A DNA stretch of 40,424 bases, taken from IMG/VR virus record IMGVR_UViG_3300048018_000041, positions 1 through 40,424 of that record; one strand, 5' to 3'. This document shows, piece after piece, positions 1-10,300 of this stretch (positions are counted from its first letter, which is position 1; each line of letters opens with the position of its first letter). The translations under genes and the position numbers were made by a program. Origin of the DNA: a virus. A model generated the notes under the pieces. That model did not search any database. It was not told where the DNA came from and saw nothing but the letters and a program-made list of their open reading frames with translations.

Positions 1-2198
1 ATGGTGACCTATCTTATCTAAACCTAGATTGGAAGCCTGTACCTATCATACCTAAATTTGTAGATATAGTAGTTAATGGTATATCTGAAAGAGCTTACGA
101 TATAAAAGCTTTTTCTCAAGATCCATATGGTGTTAGTAAAAGAACTAAGTATATGGAATCAATACTTAGAGATATGCAAACTAAAGAGTTAATACAGTTT
201 GCTAAACAAAACTTTAATGTTGATATGCAAGAAAACCCTACTGAAGAGTTACCAGACTCTAAAGAGGAACTTGACTTACATATGCAATTAAATTATAAAC
301 AAGCTGTTGAAATTGCTGAAGAACAAGCTATAAATACATTGTTAGAGGGCAACAAGTATGAGTTAACTAGAAAAAGATTAAACTATGATCTTACTACAAT
401 AGGTATAGCAGCTGTAAAAAATAGTTATAACACATCTGAAGGTGTTAAAGTTGAGTACTGTGATCCAGCTAATATGATATACTCGTATACTGAATCACCT
501 TATTTTGATGATATATATTACGTAGGTGAAATAAAATCATTACATTTAAATGAGGTTAAAAAACAATTTCCTGATTTAACTAATGAAGATTTAAATAATA
601 TAACTAAACAAGGTGTTCACAACACTGGTTTATTTAATAGAACAGTATCTGAGACAAATAACTTAGATAAAAACACAATACAAGTATTATACTTTAATTA
701 TAAAACATACGCTAATGAAGTGTATAAAGTTAAAGAAACCGCAACTGGTGCCACTAAAATTATTATAAAAGATGATAGTTTTAATCCACCAGGTTTAGAT
801 GAGCAGTTGGAAGCTAGATATGGGAAAATGTCTAGATCTATAGAAGTTCTATATGAAGGAGCATTAGTTTTAGGTACGCAAAGATTATTAAAATGGGAGC
901 TGGCTAAAAATATGATGAGACCTAAAAGTGATTATACTAAGGTTAAAATGAACTACAACATTGTAGCTCCAAGAATGTATAAAGGTAGAATTGAATCATT
1001 AGTCAGTAGAATAACTGGTTTTGCAGACATGATACAATTAACTCATTTAAAGCTACAACAAGTTATGTCAAGAATAGTACCAGACGGTATATATTTAGAT
1101 GCTGATGGTTTAGCTGAAATTGATTTAGGTAATGGAACAAATTATAATCCACAAGAAGCATTAAACATGTTCTTTCAAACAGGTTCTATATTAGGTAGAT
1201 CATTTACGTCTGAAGGTGATATGAACCCTGGTAAAGTACCTATACAAGAAATAAATAGTGGTTCTGGTGGTTCTAAAATGCAAACATTAATACAAACTTA
1301 TAATTATTACTTACAGATGATACGTGATGCAACTGGTCTTAATGAGGCTAGAGATGCTAGTACACCTGATAGTAATGCTTTGGTTGGTATACAAAAGCTT
1401 GCTGCTGCAAATTCAAATACAGCAACAAGACACATATTACAAGCTGGTTTATTCTTAACATCTGAAACAGCTGATTCATTATCACTTAGAATATCTGACA
1501 TTTTAGAGTATTCACCAACAAGAGATGCTTTTATACAAGCTATAGGTTCTCACAACGTTGCTGTTCTATCTGAAATGCAAGAGTTACATCTTTATGATTT
1601 TGGAATATTTTTAGAGTTAGCACCTGATGAAGAGGAAAAACAACTTCTTGAAAACAACATACAAGTTGCTATTGCACAAAAAATGATTGATCTTGATGAC
1701 GCTATAGATCTTAGAAATATTAAAAATATAAAACTTGCAAACCAGCTACTTAAAATACGTAGAAAGAAAAAACAAGAAAGAGATCAGCAGATGCAAGAAA
1801 GAAATATTCAAGCACAAGCACAGGCTAATGCTCAAGCTCAACAAGCTGCATCTCAAGCTGAAGTACAAAAGCAACAAGCTCTTATACAGATACAAACAGC
1901 ATTAGAACAAACTAAAGCTCAGTTAGAACTACAAAAACTTCAACAAGAAGTTGCTAGTAAAAAAGAGTTAATGCAGTTAGAATTTCAATTAAACATGCAA
2001 TTAAAACAATTAGAGAATCAAACTGTTAATGATAAAGAAAAATACAAAGAAGACAGAAAAGATGAAAGAACTAAAATTCAAGCATCTCAACAGTCTGAAT
2101 TAATAGATCAAAGGAATAACGCTAAGCCACCTAAGAACTTTGAATCTACAGCAAATGATACTATGGGTGGTATAGATTTAGGTTTATTCAATGCCTAA
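1..2198 (+). CDS. Portal protein, 5' end outside the window
   Basis: The dodecameric portal forms the DNA channel at one capsid vertex. The frame is open from base 3 with no stop before the first in-window ATG at 153, and the translated upstream part looks protein-like (LDWKPVPIIPKFVD), so the true start lies to the left. The region around residues 400-430 counted from the ATG at 153 (DATGLNEARDASTPDS followed by ALVGIQKLAAANSNTATR) is typical of portals of short-tailed Bacteroidota and crAss-like phages, by recall. The last ~150 residues are rich in Gln, Ala, Lys and Glu and should form a long coiled coil, as in the C-terminal barrel or crown of many podovirus portals. It is followed by an acidic scaffold-like gene and the capsid gene, the classical order. 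The portal call is strong; the exact lineage is inferred. Confidence 0.88.
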   Translation, partial: GDLSYLNLDWKPVPIIPKFVDIVVNGISERAYDIKAFSQDPYGVSKRTKYMESILRDMQTKELIQFAKQNFNVDMQENPTEELPDSKEELDLHMQLNYKQAVEIAEEQAINTLLEGNKYELTRKRLNYDLTTIGIAAVKNSYNTSEGVKVEYCDPANMIYSYTESPYFDDIYYVGEIKSLHLNEVKKQFPDLTNEDLNNITKQGVHNTGLFNRTVSETNNLDKNTIQVLYFNYKTYANEVYKVKETATGATKIIIKDDSFNPPGLDEQLEARYGKMSRSIEVLYEGALVLGTQRLLKWELAKNMMRPKSDYTKVKMNYNIVAPRMYKGRIESLVSRITGFADMIQLTHLKLQQVMSRIVPDGIYLDADGLAEIDLGNGTNYNPQEALNMFFQTGSILGRSFTSEGDMNPGKVPIQEINSGSGGSKMQTLIQTYNYYLQMIRDATGLNEARDASTPDSNALVGIQKLAAANSNTATRHILQAGLFLTSETADSLSLRISDILEYSPTRDAFIQAIGSHNVAVLSEMQELHLYDFGIFLELAPDEEEKQLLENNIQVAIAQKMIDLDDAIDLRNIKNIKLANQLLKIRRKKKQERDQQMQERNIQAQAQANAQAQQAASQAEVQKQQALIQIQTALEQTKAQLELQKLQQEVASKKELMQLEFQLNMQLKQLENQTVNDKEKYKEDRKDERTKIQASQQSELIDQRNNAKPPKNFESTANDTMGGIDLGLFNA

Positions 2199-2212
2199 AA
2201 ATTGTTTAATTT

Positions 2213-2226
2213 TATAATATTATATT
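2213..2226 (+). promoter_or_regulatory. AT-only leader TATAATATTATATT before the scaffold gene
   Basis: Fourteen A/T bases abut the ATG at 2227. Similar alternating TATATTATA-type strings precede the genes at 4929 and 15190, and one lies on the other strand before 29458. It may be a -10-like promoter element, a translation-enhancing leader, or both. No clear -35 partner is visible, so the role is inferred. Confidence 0.3.
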
Positions 2227-3411
2227 ATGTCAGAAGAACTAGAAGAAGTTGTAGATGAATCTACAGTTGACCAACAGGCTGAGGAAGTCGTTGATCAAGA
2301 AAAACCCGTTGAAGAGCAACCCAAAAATGAAGTTGATGAAGACGGTACTATTAAGTTGGATTTAAGTAATTTAAATAAAATACCGAATCCATCTGAAACT
2401 ACAGAAGAGCCTGTTGAACAAGAGGCTGAAGAAGTAGTAGAAGAAGTTGTTGAAGAAATTGTTGAAGAAAAACAAGAAGAACAACCTGTATTAGAAGAAG
2501 TAAAAGAAGAAGAAGTACAAGAACAAACAGAGCAATTAGCAGAAGAAGTAGAAGAAGCTGTGGCTGAAGCTGAAGAGTCTGGAATTGATTTACCTGAAAA
2601 TATACAGAAAGCTGTAGATTTTATGAATGAAACAGGTGGTAATTTAGAAGATTATGTGAGACTTAATCAAGACTTCAGTAGTTTTGACGATGATCAACTG
2701 TTAAAAGAGTACTATAAACAAACTAAACCTCATTTATCAAATGATGAAATTAATTTCATGATAGAAGATAGTTTTAGTTTTGATGAAGATGAAGATACAG
2801 AAAGAGATATTAAAAGAAAAAAATTAGCGCTTAAAGAGCAAGTTGCCAGTGCTAAAAGCCACCTAGACGGGCAAAAGTCTAAATATTACGAAGAGATCAA
2901 AGCAGGAAACAGGTTAGCGCCTGAGCAAAAGAAAGCTGTAGATTTTTTCAACCGTTACAATAAGGAATCTGAGGAAAATAATAAGGTATTAAACTCTCAG
3001 AAATCTATATTTAATAAAAAGACTGAACAAGTCTTTTCTAACGAATTCAAAGGTTTTGAATACAAAGTTGGAGAAAAAAAATATAGATTTAATGTAAAGG
3101 ACGCAAAAAGTGTAAAGAATACCCAAAGCGACATCAATAATTTTGTTAAGAAGTTTCTTAATGATAAAAATGAAATGAATGATGCTAAAGGTTACCACAA
3201 GTCGTTATTTACAGCTATGAATCCAGACATGGTAGCAAACCATTTTTATGAACAAGGAAAAGCAGATGCTATAAAAGATAGCATGTCTAGATCCAAGAAC
3301 ATAAGTATGGAACCTAGAAAAGGTCATGAAAATGTTATCAAAAGTGGTTTCAGTGTGAGATCAGTGCCAAGTGAAAGTTCTAACGATTTTAAGATTAAAA
3401 TTAGAAAATAA
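2227..3411 (+). CDS. Probable capsid scaffolding protein, strongly acidic
   Basis: This 394-residue protein lies between portal and major capsid protein, the usual place for a scaffold. Roughly residues 1-125 are extremely rich in Glu, Val and Gln (runs such as EEVVEEVVEEIVEEK), so this half is highly negative and probably disordered or coiled. The C-terminal half is Lys-rich and looks helical, which suits the capsid-binding helix-turn-helix end of scaffolds. No catalytic motif is visible, so a self-cleaving protease scaffold is unlikely. There is no Shine-Dalgarno; the ATG follows an AT-only leader. The function rests on position and composition, since scaffolds are poorly conserved in sequence. 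Confidence 0.65.
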   Translation: MSEELEEVVDESTVDQQAEEVVDQEKPVEEQPKNEVDEDGTIKLDLSNLNKIPNPSETTEEPVEQEAEEVVEEVVEEIVEEKQEEQPVLEEVKEEEVQEQTEQLAEEVEEAVAEAEESGIDLPENIQKAVDFMNETGGNLEDYVRLNQDFSSFDDDQLLKEYYKQTKPHLSNDEINFMIEDSFSFDEDEDTERDIKRKKLALKEQVASAKSHLDGQKSKYYEEIKAGNRLAPEQKKAVDFFNRYNKESEENNKVLNSQKSIFNKKTEQVFSNEFKGFEYKVGEKKYRFNVKDAKSVKNTQSDINNFVKKFLNDKNEMNDAKGYHKSLFTAMNPDMVANHFYEQGKADAIKDSMSRSKNISMEPRKGHENVIKSGFSVRSVPSESSNDFKIKIRK

Positions 3412-3430
3412 CAATTAAAAATTTAAAAAA

Positions 3431-4846
3431 ATGGCAATAGCAAGTTCAGGTGCCGCTCTAGCGCACCTTACTCCAAGACCCGTAAAAGATCTATTTGGAG
3501 ACAATTATTTAAGCATTACCGGGAATGACTTTAACTTTACAAAACAATTCTTACCAGAAGTATATGAAAAAGAAGTAGAAAGATACGGAAACCGTACTAT
3601 CTCTGGATTTTTGAAAATGGTAGGAGCTGAAATGCCTATGGCTTCTGACGAAGTTGTATGGTCTGAACAAGGTAGAATTCACGTAGCATACGACGATGTT
3701 GTTGGTACTGATGTTTCTGCTAACTTACTAACTTTTAGTGCTGCTCACTTAATTAACATCGGTGATACTATCATCGTTAGTAAAGGTGGTGTAACATTAA
3801 AATGTTATGTATCTGCTGTTCCTTCTTCAACTACAATTACTGCACAACCTTACACAGCTGCTGATATTTCAGGTATTGGTGCTGACGCTGTTTCAGGTGT
3901 AAAAGTATTTGTATATGGTTCTGAATACAAAAAAGGATCTTCTGGAGCTGGTAACACTAAAGATGCTAACTTCACATCTTTTAGCAATAAGCCAATTATT
4001 CTAAGAGACAAGTACAGTGTAAATGGTTCTGATACTGCTCAAATTGGGTGGGTTGAAGTAACTACTGAATCTGGAACTGGAGGTTACCTTTGGTATTTAA
4101 AATCAGAGCACGAAGCAAGATTAAGATTTGAAGATCAATTAGAAATGTCTATGATTGAAGCAGAGAAAAAAGCAGGATCATCTGCTATTTCAGCTTCAGG
4201 AATTTCTGGATCTGAAGGTTTATTTGCTGCAATTAACTCTAGAGGTTTAGTATTTAACAATGCTGACTTTGGAGGTTCTGAAGCTACAGACGGTCTAGCT
4301 GACTTTGATTTAATTCTACAAGAATTAGACAAGCAAGGATCAATTGAGGAAAACATGTTATTTTTAGATAGAGGAACTTCTCTAGCTATCGACAATATGT
4401 TAGCTGCTCAAAACTCTTACGGTTCAGGTGGTACATCTTACGGTGTTTTTAGTAACAGCGAAGATATGGCATTAAATTTAGGATTTTCTGGTTTCAGAAG
4501 AGGTTCTTATGACTTCTACAAAACTGACTGGAAATACTTAAATGACTCAACTACAAGAGGACTAGTTGGTGATATTGAAGGTGTATTTGTTCCTGCTGGA
4601 ACTTCTACAGTTTACGATCAGCAATTAGGTAAAAATATCTCAAGACCATTCTTACACGTTAGATACAGAGCTTCTGAAGCTGACGATAGAAGAATGAAAT
4701 CTTGGATTACTGGTTCTGTTGGTGGAAACTATACAAGCGACGAGGATGCAATGAACGTACATTTCTTATCTGAGAGATGTTTATGTGTTCAAGCTGCAAA
4801 CAACTTCGTATTGTTGAAATCTTCTGATGGAGTTATCGGTGACTAA
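3431..4846 (+). CDS. Major capsid protein (HK97-fold expected)
   Basis: A 471-residue protein directly after the scaffold-like gene and followed by a strong terminator. The N-terminal part (LPEVYEKEVERYGNRTISGFLKM), the central RLRFEDQLEMSMIEAEKKA segment and the C-terminal part ending FVLLKSSDGVIGD resemble capsid proteins of podoviruses of marine Bacteroidota, by recall. Residues about 95-145 form a Val/Thr-rich beta segment that may be an inserted domain. Codon choice differs from the neighbours: AAC outnumbers AAT for Asn, and TTC and TAC are frequent, as expected of the most highly expressed virion gene. The ATG at 3431 follows an A-rich leader with no Shine-Dalgarno. Cryo-EM or mass spectrometry of virions would settle it. 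Confidence 0.85.
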   Translation: MAIASSGAALAHLTPRPVKDLFGDNYLSITGNDFNFTKQFLPEVYEKEVERYGNRTISGFLKMVGAEMPMASDEVVWSEQGRIHVAYDDVVGTDVSANLLTFSAAHLINIGDTIIVSKGGVTLKCYVSAVPSSTTITAQPYTAADISGIGADAVSGVKVFVYGSEYKKGSSGAGNTKDANFTSFSNKPIILRDKYSVNGSDTAQIGWVEVTTESGTGGYLWYLKSEHEARLRFEDQLEMSMIEAEKKAGSSAISASGISGSEGLFAAINSRGLVFNNADFGGSEATDGLADFDLILQELDKQGSIEENMLFLDRGTSLAIDNMLAAQNSYGSGGTSYGVFSNSEDMALNLGFSGFRRGSYDFYKTDWKYLNDSTTRGLVGDIEGVFVPAGTSTVYDQQLGKNISRPFLHVRYRASEADDRRMKSWITGSVGGNYTSDEDAMNVHFLSERCLCVQAANNFVLLKSSDGVIGD

Positions 4847-4865
4847 TTATTACCAATAGTAAACT

Positions 4866-4906
4866 TTACCCTCGTTGTTTTGACGGGGGTAACTTTTACT
4901 TTTATT
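4866..4906 (+). terminator. Factor-independent terminator after the capsid gene
   Basis: The stem TTACCCTCG (4866-4874) pairs with CGGGGGTAA (4884-4892) over nine pairs including one G-T, around a nine-base loop. A T-rich tail follows at once (TTTTACTTTTATT). It lies 20 bases after the capsid stop and should limit read-through, so that capsid mRNA exceeds downstream messages. Confidence 0.85.
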
Positions 4907-4910
4907 AACA

Positions 4911-4928
4911 TTTATATTATATTATATC
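4911..4928 (+). promoter_or_regulatory. AT-only leader TTTATATTATATTATATC, candidate promoter
   Basis: It sits between the capsid terminator and the ATG at 4929, in the longest non-coding gap of the + block (82 bases). A gene placed right after a terminator needs its own promoter or depends on read-through, so this string is a candidate -10 region or leader. The resemblance to 2213-2226 supports a shared element, but the role is inferred. Confidence 0.35.
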
Positions 4929-5681
4929 ATGAAAAAAGAGAAATCAGCAAAAAGCTGGGAAATAAAAGATAGACTTTATATATTAAAGTCAGGAGTTCAA
5001 CCATTAGTTTTTACACTACCATCTAAACACACGAGAAGAAAGTCGTTACTATGGTTTGATGAAAACAGTGGCGTTCAACAAGAGATTAGATACGCAACAA
5101 ACCAATCATCACCTCTAGTTGGAGAACAAAAAGGATCGGTTACTTTAGGTCACATCATATTTAGAGATGGAACTTTAAACGTGCCAAAACAAAAACAAAA
5201 TTTACAAAAATTGCTTTCTTTATATCACCCTGCAAAGGATGTTATTTATAAAGAGCATGATGAAGTAGAAGATGCAAAAGACGATCTTGAATATATGAAT
5301 TTAGAGATCGACGCATTAGTTGCTGCAAAAAATGTTGAAATTGATTTAGCTGAAGCTATATTAAGAGTAGAGATTGGTTCTAGGGTTAATAATATGACTT
5401 CTAAGGAAGTTAAAAGAGATTTATTAGTATTTGCTAAAAGAAATCCTGCTTTATTCTTAGATCTACTACAGGACGATAGCGTAGAACTTAGAAACTTTGG
5501 TATAAAAGCTGTAGAAGCTGGAATACTAAAACTATCACCAGACCAAAGAAATTTTACTTGGGCTAGTAACGGTAGAAAAGTTTTAACAGTTCCATTTGAT
5601 GAGCATCCATATTCTGCGTTAGCTTCATTCTTTAAAACTGACGAAGGTATAGAAATATACAAAAACATCGAAAAGCGATAA
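4929..5681 (+). CDS. Conserved phage head-region protein of unknown role
   Basis: The product has 250 residues. The N-terminal ~90 residues look like a small beta domain (RLYILKSGVQPLVFTLPSKH, then a GEQKGSVTLGHIIFRDG stretch). The middle, about residues 105-165, is helical and acidic, and the rest is mixed. No catalytic motif or membrane segment is apparent. It is bracketed by terminators at 4866-4906 and 5696-5720, so it forms a one-gene unit between capsid and adaptor genes. I recall similar proteins next to capsid genes in marine Bacteroidota phages, but no function. A head-decoration or head-completion role is the likeliest inference from position. Mass spectrometry of particles would test it. 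Confidence 0.6.
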   Translation: MKKEKSAKSWEIKDRLYILKSGVQPLVFTLPSKHTRRKSLLWFDENSGVQQEIRYATNQSSPLVGEQKGSVTLGHIIFRDGTLNVPKQKQNLQKLLSLYHPAKDVIYKEHDEVEDAKDDLEYMNLEIDALVAAKNVEIDLAEAILRVEIGSRVNNMTSKEVKRDLLVFAKRNPALFLDLLQDDSVELRNFGIKAVEAGILKLSPDQRNFTWASNGRKVLTVPFDEHPYSALASFFKTDEGIEIYKNIEKR

Positions 5682-5695
5682 TAACAATTGTAGGT

Positions 5696-5720
5696 AAGGC
5701 CTGCTTTTGTGGGCCTTTTC
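5696..5720 (+). terminator. Factor-independent terminator
   Basis: AAGGCC (5696-5701) pairs with GGCCTT (5712-5717), extended by a T-G pair, with a loop of about eight bases (GCTTTTGT) and a short T run (5716-5719). It lies 14 bases after the stop of the 250-residue gene. The T tract is short, so termination may be partial. Confidence 0.75.
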
Positions 5721-5738
5721 CTATAATAAAAAAATAAC

Positions 5739-6440
5739 ATGAGCGTAAATATAGATACAGTTTATCAAAGAGTATTAAACATTGCTAATAAAGAGCAAAG
5801 AGGATACATAACACCTCAAGAGTTTAATCTGTTCGCTAACCAAGCGCAGATGGACATCTTTGAGCAATATTTTTATGATCTAAATCAATTTAGTAGAATA
5901 CCTGGTAATGACTCTACTTATTCAGATATGACAGATCTTTTACAAGAAAAGATAGATGTGTTTGAAAAGTTTAGGCAAACTGTAACAATGAGTTCTGGAG
6001 GTGTGGGTACTTTACCTACTTACTACAGAATGGGTGAATTATACTATCTTAACTCAGGAAATTACGTTGAAGTAGAAAAACTACAACAAAACGAATTACA
6101 CCACTATATAAATTCACCACTAACAACCCCATCACTTTCTTTACCTATTTATGTAAATACATCATCATCTGCTATACAAGTTTACCCTATCACTATAACT
6201 TCCGGAGTTACGTGTAACTATATATCTAGACCCGCTACTGTAAAGTGGGCATATACTGTAGTTTTTGAACAAGCTATGTATAATGCAAATAATAGTGTTA
6301 ATTTTGAATTACATGATTCAGAAGAAACAGAATTAGTTATGAAGATACTTTCTTTAGCAGGAGTAATGCTTAAAGATCCTAGTATGTATCAAATAGCTAG
6401 TACAGAAGATCAAAAATCACTACAACAAGAAAAACAATAA
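5739..6440 (+). CDS. Probable head-to-tail adaptor (neck) protein
   Basis: This 233-residue protein starts MSVNIDTVYQRVLNIANKEQ and continues with GYITPQEFNLFANQAQMDIF, a helical N-terminal pattern I associate with adaptor or ring proteins after the capsid gene in Bacteroidota podoviruses. The middle is a beta domain (about residues 80-165). No enzymatic motif is visible. By order it matches T7 gene 11 (tail tube A), which binds the portal. It starts 18 bases after a terminator, with an A-rich leader, and is followed three bases later by another ring-like gene. The assignment is from gene order and partial recall. Confidence 0.6.
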   Translation: MSVNIDTVYQRVLNIANKEQRGYITPQEFNLFANQAQMDIFEQYFYDLNQFSRIPGNDSTYSDMTDLLQEKIDVFEKFRQTVTMSSGGVGTLPTYYRMGELYYLNSGNYVEVEKLQQNELHHYINSPLTTPSLSLPIYVNTSSSAIQVYPITITSGVTCNYISRPATVKWAYTVVFEQAMYNANNSVNFELHDSEETELVMKILSLAGVMLKDPSMYQIASTEDQKSLQQEKQ

Positions 6441-6443
6441 TAA

Positions 6444-7322
6444 ATGGGATTATTTCAAGGAACACAACAAAACTACTACACTACTGCTTCTAGTTTCGGA
6501 AATTATCAAACTATAAGCCTTAAGGATATAATTAACAACTTTGAAATAGCTTATGTTGGTGAAGGTAAAATTATACCTAAACAAAAAAGAAGTAATATAG
6601 TATTTTTTGCAAAAAGAGCTTTACAAGAGTTAAGCTACGATACTTTGAGGTCAGAAAAGTCTCAAGAAATTGAAATAAGCCCTAACTTAATTATGGCTTT
6701 ACCTCATGACTATGTTAATTATGTTAAAATTACTTGGAAAGATACTTCTGGTGTTGAAAGAATCATATATCAAGCTGATAAAACTAGTAATCCACTTTCT
6801 ATACTACAAGATGGTTCTTATAACTACTTATTTGATAGTAGCAATAACTTATCAACGTCAACTGATTCAGACACTTGGTCAGACTTTAAAGCGTCATCTA
6901 ACGCAACAAGCGATACTAGTGTCGATGATAGTGGTTTTGATACATCTACATCTAACGGTGGTAGATTTGGTTTAGAACCTTCAAAAGCACAGTCAAATGG
7001 AGTTTTTTATATAGACCCTTTAAAAAGTAGAATACATTTTAGCGCTGACATAAATGGTAAAACAGTAACTTTAAAATACATATCTGATAGTTTAGCTACA
7101 GACGATGAAATGAAAGTACACAAGTTTGTTGAAGAAGCTATATATAAATTTATAGCCCACTCAATACTAGCTTCATCTTCAGGTGTTCAAGAATATATAG
7201 TAGCTAGATTTAAAAAAGAAAAGTTCGCCGCTGTAAGAAATGCAAAATTAAGATTATCAAATTTAAAAATTGAAGATTTAACTCAAGTTATGAGAGGTAA
7301 ATCTAAACAAATAAAACACTAG
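6444..7322 (+). CDS. Probable second neck/ring structural protein
   Basis: The product has 292 residues. A recognisable helical part (SLKDIINNFEIAYVGEGKII, then ARRALQEL-like FAKRALQELSYDTLR) is followed by a beta region with a Ser/Thr/Asp-rich loop (about residues 130-170), and the C-terminus is Lys-rich. This helical-beta pattern is typical of proteins between adaptor and nozzle genes in crAss-like and related short-tailed phages. It lies three bases after the previous stop and four before the next start, so the three are co-translated and probably assemble together. No enzyme motif is seen. It could be the tail-hub ring rather than a neck ring. Confidence 0.55.
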   Translation: MGLFQGTQQNYYTTASSFGNYQTISLKDIINNFEIAYVGEGKIIPKQKRSNIVFFAKRALQELSYDTLRSEKSQEIEISPNLIMALPHDYVNYVKITWKDTSGVERIIYQADKTSNPLSILQDGSYNYLFDSSNNLSTSTDSDTWSDFKASSNATSDTSVDDSGFDTSTSNGGRFGLEPSKAQSNGVFYIDPLKSRIHFSADINGKTVTLKYISDSLATDDEMKVHKFVEEAIYKFIAHSILASSSGVQEYIVARFKKEKFAAVRNAKLRLSNLKIEDLTQVMRGKSKQIKH

Positions 7323-7325
7323 CAC

Positions 7326-10300
7326 ATGCCAGAATTAAAGCACCATTTTCGTCTAGGTAAAATGAATAAAGACCTTGACGAAAGATTAGTTAACAATGGC
7401 GAATACAGAGATGCATTAAATATAGAAATATCCAGCTCTGAAGGTTCAGATGTAGGTTCAGTACAAAATATATTAGGTAATACAATTGAAAAAGTAAATA
7501 CTTATAATTCTGATACTAAAGCTTCCACGTACTGGGGCAGTTCATTTGGTTTGTCTAACGCTACTTGTATTGGCGTTGTTAGAGACACTGAAAATGAAAA
7601 AATATATTGGTTTGTAACATCTGATACAGTAGACTGTATTATAGAGTTTAACCAAACAACTAAAGAAATCTCACCTATACTTGTAGACACTCAAGATATA
7701 TTAAACTTTTCTAGCGATAATCTTATAACGGGTATAAACATATTAGAAGGTTTATTGTTTTGGACTGACAACGTTCATGAACCTAAAAAAATAAACATAT
7801 CTAAGTTTAAAACAGCTACAAATAATACTTTCACACATACGCAAATAAATGGTTCTAATTTTATAGAAGATCATATTACATTGATAAAAAAATCTCCTAT
7901 AGAAGCACCAACTTTAAATATGTCATTGTCTAAAAGAAGTGGCATAATAGAATCATCTACTAGTTATAACTTTACTAGAAATCAAGAGCCAATGTTAACT
8001 ACAGAACCGGCTTTTAATTTAACTTTTAACCCAGCGCCTAACTTTTTAGTTGGAGATACTATTATACTTAGTTCTAGCGAAGACGATGCTAATTTTAAAG
8101 ATGAAATAGAAGTTAGAATAAAAATAGCCTCTATAGTTTCTAACACTGTTTTCTCAGTAACGTTACAATCTGTCTCTGATTTAGTTCCAACTAGTGTAAT
8201 AGTGTATAAGGCTAATTTAGAACAAGAAGAACCTTTGTTTGAATTTAAATTCCCTAGGTTTGCTTATAGGTATAAATATGAAGACGGCGAATACTCTTGT
8301 TATTCACCTTTTTCTGAAATAGCATTTTTACCAGATGAGTTTGATTATAATCCTAAAAAAGGTTATAATTTAGGAATGACTAACAACATAAGAAGCTTAA
8401 CTATATTAGGTTTTAAACCTTCTAACATGCCTTATGGCGTTAAAGAAATAGATCTTTTATATAAAGAATCAAACTCTAATAACATATATACTGTAAAAAC
8501 TTTTAATGAAAATGATTCTGAGTGGGATAACAATAGTTTTAACATAGAGTCAGAAATAATATATGCTACATTACCAGGTAATCAAATACTTAGACCTTGG
8601 GACAATATACCTATAAAGGCTAAAGCTCAAGAAATGATAGGGAATAGGCTTATTTTTGGTAATTATACACAAAACTACGACTTAATAGATTACAATAATA
8701 AAATTGTAAAACCTAAGTTTGATGTTACTATTGAGCAACCAACGAATAAAACCGTAGTTGTTAAATCTCCGTCTAAATCTATAAAGTCATTAAGAACATA
8801 CCAGCTAGGTATTATTTATAAAGATAAATATGGTAGAGAAACACCTGTATTAACTGATGACTCTGGGTCTAAGAAAATTGGTAAAAAATCTGCTGACAAT
8901 TACAATAATATAAAAGTAAAGTTAACAAACCCTACGTATCCTTCTTGGGCCACTCATTTTAAATACTTTATAAAAGAACCTTCTAATGAGTATTATAATT
9001 TAGCAATGGATAGATGGTATAATGCAGAAGATGATAATGTTTGGTTGAGTTTTCCATCAAGTGAAAGAAACAAGATACAAGAGGATAGGTTTATTATACT
9101 AAAAAAGAAACATGATTCCGATGTGTTTGTTCAAGATGAAGCTAAATACAAAGTTATAGCTATATCCAATGAAGCTCCTGAGTTTTTAAAGGAAACTAAA
9201 AAAAGTAAAGGTATAATGGAAACCAACTTTTTAACGTCAGGTTTTCCACAAAAAGAAGGTACTTTTGTTGATATTGGCGCTACTGAGTTTGAAGAAGAAA
9301 CTTTTGGTGTAGGAGAAGGTAATAATCCAGAAATAATATCAATTTCAGATCTTTATATAAAATTTAAAGCCGGTAACAATACTTCTAAATACTACGAAGT
9401 TGTAAGCTTTTCAAAAATATCTAATCCAGATAGATACAGAATAACTATAGATAAAACTTTTAAAGAAGATGTTAGTTTTGCTGGTAGTTTTTCTTCACCT
9501 GTATCTGGTTTAAGTATAGAAATTGCACAACAAGTTATAGAAAACAAACCAGAGTTTACAGGAAGATTTTTTGTTAAAGTCTATAAAGATCAAGTTTTAC
9601 AAGATAATATATTAAGCAAAACTGATCAACAAACTAGTTATGGTATAGTTTCTAAAGAAAAAATATTTTTAATAAAGAATAAAGGTGCTAGTAAAAGCTT
9701 TTGGAGAGACAAAAGTAAAACTGGATCATACAGTATTAGCCTTAGTAGAATTCAAAAACACGTAAAGGCTGGTTGGTTTATTGACAGTAACAACAACTAT
9801 TATAATAGTGGTCATGGTGGTGGAAGTTTAGACCCTGCAAAGAGAAGAGACGGTAAATTGTTAGGCGCTACAAACTCTGGATATGGCATAAAAGCTGGTA
9901 AAAAAACAATATCAATTTCATATCATTGGTTTGGTGGTAAAGATAGAAACGCTTGGCCTAGTGTATGGCAAAACTTCCCTAGTGATGAAGAAGATCAACA
10001 GTTTATTGATTTTGTAAAATCATTAGAAAATGATGGCATGAAGTTTAGGCTAACAGATGATCCAACAAGCACTGTTTATGAGGTCAAAAAACATTTAAGA
10101 ACACATATATTTGCGTATGACCAAGCTAGGGTTAAAAGAGGTAAGTTTGCTAGCATGAGAGTTATAAGATGGACTTTAGCTATAGATAAGCCTATAAAGT
10201 GGTCACCAGAAACAAATGTAAATGATATAGAAAATAAAGATAATGGTACTGGTTTCGAGTTTTTAACACCTTATAATGATGATGCAGAATTTACAACTGA

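Noticed and set aside
1740-2160. Q/A-rich repeats as a DNA repeat array
   Set aside because: The pattern follows protein-level coiled-coil coding at the portal C-terminus; no regular DNA period is seen.
5246-5740. 164-codon open frame on the - strand
   Set aside because: It lies inside and opposite the 250-residue gene, spans a terminator and has Ser/Leu-rich low-quality sequence; it is a shadow.
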